The notes beneath the pieces are model-generated. The model made no database searches. It saw only the letters and a program-made list of their open reading frames with translations, and was not told the origin of the DNA. A DNA stretch of 12,741 bases from Proteobacteria bacterium UBA3588 (GTDB taxonomy: Bacteria > Pseudomonadota > Gammaproteobacteria > Thiohalomonadales > Thiohalomonadaceae), in NCBI GenBank assembly GCA_002376325.1, contig DFMR01000104.1, positions 1 through 12,741 of the forward strand. Direction: 5' to 3'. Each line of letters starts with the position of its first letter. Position 1 is the first letter of the stretch. The position numbers were made by a program, and so were the translations under genes. Positions 1-7,496 of this stretch are shown in pieces.

Positions 1-13
1 ATGCAGCGCCACA

Positions 14-1756
14 CTAGCGGCGGTAGAGCGGCCGCAGGTCGTCCGGCGGTTCCGGGTGCGCAGTCTCGGCGGCCGGCCGATGGCGGCTGAACTGTTGCCA
101 CAGCGCTTCGCCTTGCCACGCCTGCGGCGCATCCGAATAGAGTGCGCGATCGAGGGCGGACAGCGCGCCGGCCAGCGGAGGTGCGCAGCGCTGCGCGAGG
201 GCGGTGAGGCTGACCGGCGGCTGTTCGGGCCAGCGCTGCCGAGCCCAGGCCAACAGTTGGCTCTTGCTCTGAACCGCGTCGTTGGTGAAGCAGCTCGCTT
301 TGAGCCGCTGCTCCAACTGGCGCAGGGAGTCGTGCGCGGCGGTCGCGGTGCGGGGGTGTACCGCCCCGCGCCGCGACCGCCACCACCACGCCAGCGCCGT
401 CCCGAGCCAGCCCAGGCCGAGCAGCAGCGCCAGCCAGCGCCACAGGCCGGCGCTGGCGGCGGTGGCGGCGGTGCGCAGCGGCGCGGCAACGGTCGCAGTC
501 GTCGGCGCCGCTGTCGCCGGGCCGGCTGCCGGCCCGGCGGCCGGGGGTGGCGGCGTGCTGCCGGCCGGGCCGGGTGCGACGGTGACGGTGCGGGCCGGCA
601 GGCGCGCCGTCTCCAGGGTGTCGCTGGAGGTGTTCCACCAGGGGACGGCGATGGCGGGCAGGGTGATCGTGCCGGGACGGATCGGGATCAGCGCGATCTT
701 TTCGCTGCGCATGCCGGTGATGCCGCTGCTGTCCTTGGTGTCCTTGAGCAGCGGCTGGTCCGGGTACTGTTTCAGGCCATCGATGTTGCCGCCGGTGAGC
801 GGCGGCAGTTGCGCCGCCGTCAGGCCGTCGGCCATCAGTGCCACCGTGCGCGTGATGGGCTGGCCGACGGTAAAGGTGGGCGGCGTCTGCGACCACTGCT
901 CCACCAGTTGCAGGTTGCGCGCCGGCAGCCACTGCTTGCCGTGGAAGGCGGCGGGCATCGGTTTGACCGTGAGCGTCACCGCATCGGAGCGGATGCGGCG
1001 ACGCTGAGTGGTCTGGCCAAAGGGATCGAGGCTGAAGAAGCCGCCGCCTCCGGCCTGCACGACGGCGCCGTCGAACACCAGCGGCGGGATGGTGATGCTG
1101 CCGCTCTTTTGCGGGTAGATGGCGTAATCGCGCTCGATGACGTCGTAGCCCACACCGTTGCGGTCGGTCTGGTAGTGCCTGTCCTTGCCCAGCTTCTCCA
1201 CGATGGCGTTGCCGCCCGGCACCTCCGGCTCGGTCAGGGTGGCGCCGTTGCCCAGGTCGACGTTGCGGAACAGCCGCACGGTGTAGACCACCTGTTGCTG
1301 CACATAGACGTCGCGCGGTGTGGCGCTCACCTCCAGGAACAGGTCGCCGCTCTGTGGGGCCGCCTGCGTCTGGCCGGCGGCGGTGACGGTGATGGTCAGC
1401 GGCGGACTCTGTTCGCCGTCGACGCTGAGCGCCGGAATCTGCAATTGGCCGCTGTGTTTCGGCATCAGGCTGATCTGCCACTGGGTGGTGCGGCTGCTGC
1501 TGCCGTTGATGAACTGGTAGTTGGTGCTCCGGCTCTGGCCCAGCACGTCGAAATCCTGTTGCAGCGCCGACAGGTCGGGCGAACCGCTGAGGTCGTCGCT
1601 GCTCTGCAGGGTGAGGGTGAACGACTCGCCGGCCGCCACCGGATTGCGGTCGACATGGGCCTGCAGTGCCGCCAGCGCCGGCGTCGCGGCGAGACAGCCC
1701 CACAGCAGCAACATCAGCGCCGACAGACGCATCATGTTCTCACCCGCTCTCACCAT
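14..1756 (-). CDS. batD: BatD-like membrane protein (aerotolerance operon)
   Basis: Last gene of the bat operon, 580 aa from the chosen ATG. An N-terminal signal peptide (hydrophobic stretch around residues 13-22) ends in a TPALA signal-peptidase-I site. A long beta-rich periplasmic region follows, with the usual BatD opening (a VDRNPVAAGESFTL-type segment). Next come a Pro/Ala-rich linker, one transmembrane helix around residues 435-459 with Trp and Arg at its end, and a cytoplasmic tail of about 120 residues. This is the standard BatD/'oxygen tolerance' architecture. Family role: a partner of BatA/BatB VWA proteins at the inner membrane, molecular function unknown. The ATG at 1756 overlaps the upstream gene's stop (ATGGTGA), implying coupling. 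An alternative ATG at 1735 would begin right at the signal peptide (573 aa). An ATG at 1858 lies deep inside the upstream gene and is unlikely. The stop is a TAG at 14-16. Confidence 0.9.
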   Translation of the reverse strand: MVRAGENMMRLSALMLLLWGCLAATPALAALQAHVDRNPVAAGESFTLTLQSSDDLSGSPDLSALQQDFDVLGQSRSTNYQFINGSSSRTTQWQISLMPKHSGQLQIPALSVDGEQSPPLTITVTAAGQTQAAPQSGDLFLEVSATPRDVYVQQQVVYTVRLFRNVDLGNGATLTEPEVPGGNAIVEKLGKDRHYQTDRNGVGYDVIERDYAIYPQKSGSITIPPLVFDGAVVQAGGGGFFSLDPFGQTTQRRRIRSDAVTLTVKPMPAAFHGKQWLPARNLQLVEQWSQTPPTFTVGQPITRTVALMADGLTAAQLPPLTGGNIDGLKQYPDQPLLKDTKDSSGITGMRSEKIALIPIRPGTITLPAIAVPWWNTSSDTLETARLPARTVTVAPGPAGSTPPPPAAGPAAGPATAAPTTATVAAPLRTAATAASAGLWRWLALLLGLGWLGTALAWWWRSRRGAVHPRTATAAHDSLRQLEQRLKASCFTNDAVQSKSQLLAWARQRWPEQPPVSLTALAQRCAPPLAGALSALDRALYSDAPQAWQGEALWQQFSRHRPAAETAHPEPPDDLRPLYRR

Positions 1757-3654
1757 GGTTTCGCCTCGCTCTGCTGCGACTGGTATTCGCGCTTGTATTG
1801 ATACAGGAACTTGCGGCGCCACAGGCCGCCGGGGTCGTCCGGGATGCGGCGCAGCCACTGCTGGGTGGCCTGTTCGGACTCGCTCTGCGGCACCGTCGCT
1901 GCGCCTGCCTGTGACGACGGCCTGCGCTTCTCCTGAGTCGGTTGCGTCGTGCCCGGCGGTTGCTGCGCCTGTCCGTCGTTGCTGCCGCTTGGTTTGTTCT
2001 GTGCTGTGCCCGGCGATTGCCCAGGCGGTTGCTGTTGCGCCGGTTGCCGCGGCTGTCGGGCGGACGGTTTGCCGCCGCCGTTGTGCTGCGCGCCACTCTG
2101 CTTGTCGCCGCCGTTTTCGTTCTTGCCGCCTTGGCGCTGTTTATCCCCTTGCGGATTCGGCTGCGGCTGCTTGCCGCCCTGCTGCTGCGACTGGCCGTTC
2201 GTTTGGGGTTTGCCGTCGGCGCCGTTTTTTCGCTGCGGATGGCCCTGGCCGCCCGACTTCTGTTGTTTTTGCTGCTGCGGCTTGAGCCACTTCCGTACCA
2301 GGTTGCGGTTGTGTTTGGCGTCGGCGAACTGCGGGTCCTGTTTCAGGGCCTGAGCGTAAGCGTCGAGTGCCTGCGGCAGTTTGCCCAGGTGAGTCAGGGC
2401 GTTGCCGCGGTTGTAGTCGGCCGTTGCGTCACTGTGCCCCTTGAGGTCGTCCAACGCCGCCTGGTAGTCGCCGGCGCGGTAATGAGCGGCGGCGCGCCAC
2501 TGCGGGTCGCGGAACAGCTTGGCCGCCTGTTGCGGGTGATGTTGCGCCAGGGCCTGGGCGGCGCGCTGATCGGGGCGTTGCCACAGGTCGTTCCAGCCGA
2601 AGGCGTAGGCGCTGCGCGGCAGCGGCAGCCACAACGCCAACAGCAGCAGCGCCAGATAGCCGCGGCGGAAGGCGAGGGCGGCCAGGGCCAGCAACGGCAG
2701 CAGCAGCCACGGCCCCTGTTCGCGCCACTGGTCGCTCTTCATTCCCGCCACCCGGGTCGATTGCTGCGCCTGGCGGTCGGCGGCGAAGGCGGCGCTGAGG
2801 GCATCGGTGTCGCTGTCGCTGCCGGCGCTCAGTCGGCGGTAGATGCCGTGGCCGGCGGCAGCCAGTTGCGCCAGGGGTCGTTGGTCGAGCTTGGCCACCA
2901 CGATGGCGCCTTTGGCGTCCTGGAAAAAGCCGCCGCCCGCCAGCGGGATGGGGGCACCGTCGGCGCTGCCGACGCCGAGCACCGACAGGCGGTAGCCGGC
3001 ATCGATCAGATGTTTCACCGCCCGGTGCAGGGGGCCGGCCGGGGTGTTGCCGATGCCGTCGGTGATCAGCAACACGTCGCCGTGGACCGCGCCGTCCTGG
3101 CGCAGCAGCGCCTCGGCCTTGGCGATGGCGCGGTCGGCGCGCGAGCCCTGGGCCGGCATCAGGTCGGTGGTGAGGGCGGGCAGTTGCAGCGCGATGTTGT
3201 TGATATCGTTGGTGAGCGGCGTCACGGTGAACGGATCGGCGGCGTAGACCACCAGCGCGGTGTCGCCCTCCTTGCGCCGCGCCAGCAGGTCGCGCAGTTT
3301 GAACTTGGCCATTTGCAGCCGGCTCGGCGGCACGTCGGCGGCGTTCATCGAACGCGACAGGTCGAGCAGCACCACCAGCGCCGAATCGCGGCGGAACACC
3401 GGTTGCTCCAGTTTGCTCCACACCGGCCCGGCCAGGGCGGTGATGGCCAGCAGGCCGCCGAACCCGAGCGCGGCGATGGCCCACGGGCTGCGCCGCTGGG
3501 CGCTGCCGACCAGCAGGTGCGGCAGCAGTTGCGGGTCGACCACGCTGCGCCAGCTGCCGCTGGCCAGGTGGCGGCGCCACAGCAGCGCCAGCAGCGCGGC
3601 CAGCGGCAGCAGGGCCAGAAACCAGAGGGGGCGGAGGAAGTGGAACTCGGTCAT
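1750..3654 (-). CDS. batB: BatB-BatC fusion: VWA domain plus TPR protein
   Basis: A 634-aa membrane protein. Two N-terminal helices (about 7-26 and 58-76) precede a von Willebrand A domain. The metal-binding MIDAS motif is visible as D98-x-S100-x-S102, with the later T198-D199-G200. Two more hydrophobic helices (about 315-348) lead into TPR repeats (about 355-455, including an ATADYNRGNAL and ALDAYAQALKQDPQFADA-like helix pair). A Gln/Pro/Gly/Lys-rich low-complexity stretch (about 459-600) follows. The extreme C terminus has the conserved LRRIPDDPGGLWRRKF element seen in BatB/BatC proteins. In some bacteria BatB and BatC are separate genes; here they are one polypeptide, a known arrangement in gammaproteobacteria. 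It starts 1 nt after the BatA stop (TGACATG) and its stop overlaps the batD start. Role: presumed structural or scaffold partner of BatA and MoxR; substrate unknown. Confidence 0.92.
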   Translation of the reverse strand: MTEFHFLRPLWFLALLPLAALLALLWRRHLASGSWRSVVDPQLLPHLLVGSAQRRSPWAIAALGFGGLLAITALAGPVWSKLEQPVFRRDSALVVLLDLSRSMNAADVPPSRLQMAKFKLRDLLARRKEGDTALVVYAADPFTVTPLTNDINNIALQLPALTTDLMPAQGSRADRAIAKAEALLRQDGAVHGDVLLITDGIGNTPAGPLHRAVKHLIDAGYRLSVLGVGSADGAPIPLAGGGFFQDAKGAIVVAKLDQRPLAQLAAAGHGIYRRLSAGSDSDTDALSAAFAADRQAQQSTRVAGMKSDQWREQGPWLLLPLLALAALAFRRGYLALLLLALWLPLPRSAYAFGWNDLWQRPDQRAAQALAQHHPQQAAKLFRDPQWRAAAHYRAGDYQAALDDLKGHSDATADYNRGNALTHLGKLPQALDAYAQALKQDPQFADAKHNRNLVRKWLKPQQQKQQKSGGQGHPQRKNGADGKPQTNGQSQQQGGKQPQPNPQGDKQRQGGKNENGGDKQSGAQHNGGGKPSARQPRQPAQQQPPGQSPGTAQNKPSGSNDGQAQQPPGTTQPTQEKRRPSSQAGAATVPQSESEQATQQWLRRIPDDPGGLWRRKFLYQYKREYQSQQSEAKPW

Positions 3655-3655
3655 G

Positions 3656-4642
3656 TCAGCGGCGCCTCGCCTGTAGCCACAGCAGCGCCGCCGCCAGCAG
3701 CAGGGCCAGCCCCAGCGGCCAGAAGAACAGGCTGCGCTGCGGGCGGAAGGTCTGCTGCTGGCGGTCGATGGGCTGGAGCTGGTCGATGATACCGTAGATC
3801 TGGTTGAGCTTGGCGCTGTCGCCGGCGCGGAAGTAGCGGCCGCCGGTGGTCTTGGCGATGGCGCGCAGGGCGGTCTGGTCCAGGTCCTGCGACGGGTTGA
3901 TGCGCTGCATGCCGAAGATCGACGGCACCAGCATCGACTTGGCGCCGATGCCGATGGTGTAGATGGTCATTCCCTCCTTGGCCGCCAGCTTGGCCGCCTC
4001 CAGCGGCTCCACCGCGCCGGCGTCGTTGGCGCCGTCGGTGAGCAGGATCAACACCTTGTTGCCGTGGGGATTGCGCTGCAACTCCTTCACCGCCAGGCCG
4101 ATGGCGTCGCCGATGGCGGTCTGCTCGCCGGCCAGGCCGATGGCCGATTCCTGCAACAGGGTGTCGACGGTCTTGCGGTCGAAGGTGAGCGGCGCTTGGA
4201 TGTAGGCGTGGGTACCGAACAGGATCAGGCCGATGCGGTCGCCGACGCGGCGACGGATGAAATCGCCGGCGATCTGCTTGACGGCGGTGAGGCGGCTCAC
4301 CGCCTGGCCGTTGAGCATGTAGTCCTGGGTGCTCATGCTGCCGGAGAGGTCCACCGCCAGCATCAGGTCGCGGCCGCTCACCGGTAGCTCGACCGCCTGA
4401 CCGTACCAGAGCGGTCGGGCCGCGGCGCAGACCAGCAGCAGCCAGGCGGGCACGGCGAGCCACCACGACAGGCGCCGGCCGCGCGCCGCGACCAGGCGGG
4501 CACCGCCGCCCAGGGCGAACGGCCCCAGGTCCGGCACCCGCAGCGCCGCCTCCTCGAGCGCGGGAGCGGGACGCCACAGCAGCCGTACCAGCAACGGCAG
4601 CGGCAGCAGCAGGAACAGCCAGGGCCAGTGGAAGCTGATCAC
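3656..4642 (-). CDS. batA: BatA-like VWA domain membrane protein
   Basis: A 328-aa protein with the BatA plan: an N-terminal helix (about 7-23), a second helix (about 60-76), a VWA domain with a complete MIDAS (D98-L-S100-G-S102, T176 in EQTAIGD, D203 in LTDGAND), and a C-terminal helix (about 305-323) followed by a basic tail. The VWA domain is predicted to face the periplasm and bind a divalent metal. The start is a GTG at 4642-4640. The frame remains open upstream, but that stretch is shadow sequence inside the DUF4381 gene. The GTG is supported by a strong GGGAGG ribosome-binding site 6 nt away, by overlap with the upstream TGA (GTGA), and by the hydrophobic ISFHWPWLF opening typical of BatA. 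It belongs to the coupled bat operon and probably assembles with the following BatB/C protein. Confidence 0.93.
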   Translation of the reverse strand: MISFHWPWLFLLLPLPLLVRLLWRPAPALEEAALRVPDLGPFALGGGARLVAARGRRLSWWLAVPAWLLLVCAAARPLWYGQAVELPVSGRDLMLAVDLSGSMSTQDYMLNGQAVSRLTAVKQIAGDFIRRRVGDRIGLILFGTHAYIQAPLTFDRKTVDTLLQESAIGLAGEQTAIGDAIGLAVKELQRNPHGNKVLILLTDGANDAGAVEPLEAAKLAAKEGMTIYTIGIGAKSMLVPSIFGMQRINPSQDLDQTALRAIAKTTGGRYFRAGDSAKLNQIYGIIDQLQPIDRQQQTFRPQRSLFFWPLGLALLLAAALLWLQARRR

Positions 4643-5106
4643 CGCGCGCCTCCCGGCGCCTTGCTGAGCCAGCGCTCGCACAGGGCGAGCAGGGCCGCAG
4701 CGTCGACCGCGGCGGCGGCGGCATAGGGGCCGACGATCAGGGCGCGACCGGCGCCCGAGCGGAATGCGCTGCCGTCGTCGCCGAGGGTCTGATCGAGGAA
4801 CTCCAGCCACGCCTCGCCGGTGAGTGCCGCCACCTCCGCCTGGGGGAAGCGGCTGATGGCGACGCGGCGCAGCAGCACCGACAGCCCTCGCAGCAGCTGG
4901 CCGTCGTCGGCGCTGCGCAGCTGCGCCAGCTCCGCCAGGGCGAGGCGGCGCCAGCGGTTGCGGCGGCGGCGGCGGCGCAGCCAGAGGCCCAGGCCGAGCG
5001 CCAGCAGCAACAGCGCAGCGAGCGCCCACCAACCCGGCGCCGGCGGCCACCACGAGACCGGCGGCGGCAGGTGGATGTCGCGCAGCTGGCTCAGGTCAGG
5101 ATTCAT
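4639..5106 (-). CDS. DUF4381 domain membrane protein of the bat operon
   Basis: A 155-aa protein. Its short N terminus has the family signature LRDIHLPPPVSWWPPAPGWW (residues 8-27), followed directly by one transmembrane helix (about 26-43). A strongly basic stretch (RRRRRR, 44-49) comes next, predicted to be the cytoplasmic border, then a helical cytoplasmic domain of about 105 residues. DUF4381 proteins regularly lie between the DUF58 and BatA genes in gammaproteobacterial MoxR operons; no biochemical function is established. The ATG at 5106 overlaps the DUF58 stop by 4 nt (ATGA) and its own TGA overlaps the batA GTG, so it sits in the middle of a coupled chain. Longer starts would extend into the DUF58 gene with Arg/Pro-rich shadow sequence. 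Confidence 0.9.
   Translation of the reverse strand: MNPDLSQLRDIHLPPPVSWWPPAPGWWALAALLLLALGLGLWLRRRRRRNRWRRLALAELAQLRSADDGQLLRGLSVLLRRVAISRFPQAEVAALTGEAWLEFLDQTLGDDGSAFRSGAGRALIVGPYAAAAAVDAAALLALCERWLSKAPGGAR
4649..4654 (-). promoter_or_regulatory. Ribosome-binding site deciding the batA GTG start
   Basis: GGGAGG read on the minus strand, 6 nt before the GTG at 4642. It lies inside the end of the DUF4381 gene. It decides between the GTG start and longer upstream starts that would lie inside the neighbouring gene. Confidence 0.75.
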
Positions 5107-6083
5107 CGGCGTCCCCCCATGCCGCGTTGCAGCCCGGCAAGGGGATCGTCGCCGGTGGCGAGGGGCAGCAGGGTGGCGGCGTGGCGGCGGCACAGCTGCT
5201 GCAGCTCGGTGCGGCGCGCCGCGTAGTGGCGGCGATAGCGCTGGCGCAGGGCGTTGTCGCCGGTCTCCATGCCGACGAAGCGCTGGCCGTCGCTGACCCG
5301 GTAACGGCCCGGCGGCGGCAGCTCCGCCTCCAGCGGGTCATGGATGTCGACCAGGACCAGGTCGTTGTGGCGTGCCAGTTGGGAGATGTGTGCCGGTCCC
5401 TGGCCGTTGAGGCCGGCGAAGTCGCTGAGCAGGATGATCAGGCTGCCGGGTTGGGCGACGCGGCGCAGCCGCAGCAGTGCCTGGTTCATGGCACTCGTTG
5501 CCGACGGCTCGTCGCTGCGGTGGGCGGCACGGTCCCAGGCGGGGTGTTCGGCCAGCTTGCGCAGCAGGTGGACGAAGGGCGGCTGGCCTCGTTTGGGGCG
5601 CAGCTCGACATGGGTCTGTTCGTCGAAGAGCAGGGCGCCGAGGCGGTCGCCGCGGTGCAGCGTGCTCCAACCGAGCAGTGCCGCCGCCTGGGCTGCGCGC
5701 ACCGCCTTGAAGGCGCCGCGGGTGGCGAAGAACATGGCGGCGCGCAGGTCGATGAACAGCAGCACCGGCCGTTCGCGCTCCTCGCGGAACAGCTTGGTGT
5801 GCGGCCGGCCGCTGCGGGCGGTGACGCGCCAGTCGATGCTGCGTACGTCGTCGCCCTGCATGTAGGGGCGCACCTCGTCGAACTCCATGCCGCGCCCCTT
5901 GAACGGCGACAGGTAGCCGCCGCTGCTGTGGGTGCGCACGTGCTGCGGCCGCAGCGGCAGCGACTCGGCGCCGTGGTGCAACGCCAGCAGCGACGGCAGG
6001 CTGATGCGCACCACGCCGTCGTCGCTGCCGCTGATCGGGTCGGGGGAGGAAGGCGCCCGGCGGCGCCGCAATGCGTCGATCAT
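5103..6083 (-). CDS. DUF58 domain protein (MoxR operon)
   Basis: A 326-aa soluble protein of the DUF58 family, which has a VWA-like fold and travels with moxR. The hallmark block is clear at residues 63-90 (GRGMEFDEVRPY, GDDVRSIDWRVTAR), followed by the VWA-like strand LLFIDL at about 108-113. No transmembrane segment is visible. It is thought to act with MoxR on the membrane-bound VWA proteins, but its role is not demonstrated. Start choice: the ATG at 6083 sits in an ATGA overlap with a possible small upstream ORF, and residues from about 22 on look family-like. The frame is open further upstream (ATG at 6167, TTG at 6182), but that extension is Pro/Arg-rich and unconvincing. No good Shine-Dalgarno sequence precedes 6083, so translational coupling or a different start remains possible. 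Confidence 0.88.
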   Translation of the reverse strand: MIDALRRRRAPSSPDPISGSDDGVVRISLPSLLALHHGAESLPLRPQHVRTHSSGGYLSPFKGRGMEFDEVRPYMQGDDVRSIDWRVTARSGRPHTKLFREERERPVLLFIDLRAAMFFATRGAFKAVRAAQAAALLGWSTLHRGDRLGALLFDEQTHVELRPKRGQPPFVHLLRKLAEHPAWDRAAHRSDEPSATSAMNQALLRLRRVAQPGSLIILLSDFAGLNGQGPAHISQLARHNDLVLVDIHDPLEAELPPPGRYRVSDGQRFVGMETGDNALRQRYRRHYAARRTELQQLCRRHAATLLPLATGDDPLAGLQRGMGGRR

Positions 6084-6286
6084 CCTGGAAGCGACAGTTG
6101 GACGCGCCCGAGTGTGCGGTTGGCGGGTCGGCTGGCAAGGCGCAGTGACGCGGAATGGCGGTTCCATTCCAAGGAGCTGCAACGCAGCCAGACGGCGTGC
6201 CAGGCGTGCAATCGGGTGCGTAGCGCCTCATTCCAACGATGAAGCGCGATCGGGATAATGGATTGGATGTTCATATGCTGGTCCAT
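6080..6286 (-). CDS. Possible small protein, 68 aa, between moxR and DUF58
   Basis: An uncharacterised ORF that fills most of the 237-nt gap between the moxR stop and the DUF58 start. Its TGA overlaps the DUF58 ATG by 4 nt (ATGA), the same junction type as DUF58/DUF4381. About 70% of its third codon positions are G or C by hand count, compatible with coding but below its neighbours. The product is basic and Trp/Arg/His-rich (LHRWNEALRTRLHAWHAVW segment, residues 15-33), with a likely amphipathic helix and no clear signal peptide or transmembrane segment. A second ATG lies at 6274 (residue 5). No good Shine-Dalgarno sequence precedes either. I recognise no family. It could be a real operon member, or a chance open frame in a leader for DUF58. 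Confidence 0.35.
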   Translation of the reverse strand: MDQHMNIQSIIPIALHRWNEALRTRLHAWHAVWLRCSSLEWNRHSASLRLASRPANRTLGRVQLSLPG

Positions 6287-6289
6287 GGT

Positions 6290-6299
6290 GCTAATTAGC
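6290..6299. repeat. 10-bp perfect palindrome GCTAATTAGC
   Basis: A perfect AT-rich palindrome in GC-rich surroundings, between the moxR stop and the small ORF start (3 nt upstream of its ATG). A TTGACC-like hexamer lies next to it on the minus strand, but no matching -10 is seen. It could be an operator or chance; no known consensus is assigned. Confidence 0.3.
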
Positions 6300-6320
6300 G
6301 GTCAACTGCCGTTTCCAGGA

Positions 6321-7322
<1,002 letters not shown>

Positions 7323-7327
7323 AGCGG

Positions 7328-7333
7328 CTCCTT
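7328..7333 (-). promoter_or_regulatory. Strong Shine-Dalgarno site of moxR
   Basis: AAGGAG on the minus strand, 5 nt before the ATG at 7322. It selects this start over the upstream in-frame candidate at 7376. Confidence 0.85.
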
Positions 7334-7393
7334 GTAACGGCAATACGATGCTGGCGGAACGGGACGGACCCCGCACCGCAGCGTGATGGGATG

Positions 7394-7422
7394 CTTAGAA
7401 AGACTTGGATGGCGGCGCCAAA
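7394..7422 (-). promoter_or_regulatory. Candidate sigma-70 promoter of the moxR-bat operon
   Basis: On the minus strand a TTGGCG -35 element (7417-7422, 4/6 to consensus) is followed after 17 nt by TCTAAG (7394-7399, 4/6). Transcription would start near 7387 and give a leader of about 65 nt before moxR. Spacing is ideal but both hexamers are mediocre, so this is a candidate only. Confidence 0.35.
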
Positions 7423-7456
7423 GTTCCCGGCTGCCGTCGCCCGGCGTCGGCCAGTG

Positions 7457-7466
7457 TGGGATAATA
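7457..7466 (+). promoter_or_regulatory. Candidate extended -10 promoter of rlhA
   Basis: TGGGATAAT in the divergent spacer reads as an extended -10 (TG, one base, then GATAAT at 7460-7465). No convincing -35 lies 17 nt upstream, as is allowed for extended -10 promoters. A start near 7472 would leave a leader of about 25 nt before the rlhA ATG at 7497. Confidence 0.4.
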
Positions 7467-7496
7467 CACGTCCATCAACTGTCGTTGCTGCCCTTC

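Noticed and set aside
2040..2300. Tandem repeat or CRISPR-like array in the repetitive stretch
   Set aside because: This is the Gln/Gly/Pro/Lys-rich coding linker of BatB/C. There are no regular repeat units with unique spacers.
1942..3789. Long plus-strand open frame (615 codons) opposite batB/batA, and a Cys-rich frame at 1949-2353
   Set aside because: These are antisense shadows of GC-rich genes. The composition is Arg/Gly/Ala- or Cys/Pro-biased without domains, and the minus-strand proteins have full VWA and TPR motifs.
3651..4724. Arg/Pro-rich minus-strand open frame overlapping batA
   Set aside because: Out-of-frame shadow of batA with no recognisable domain.
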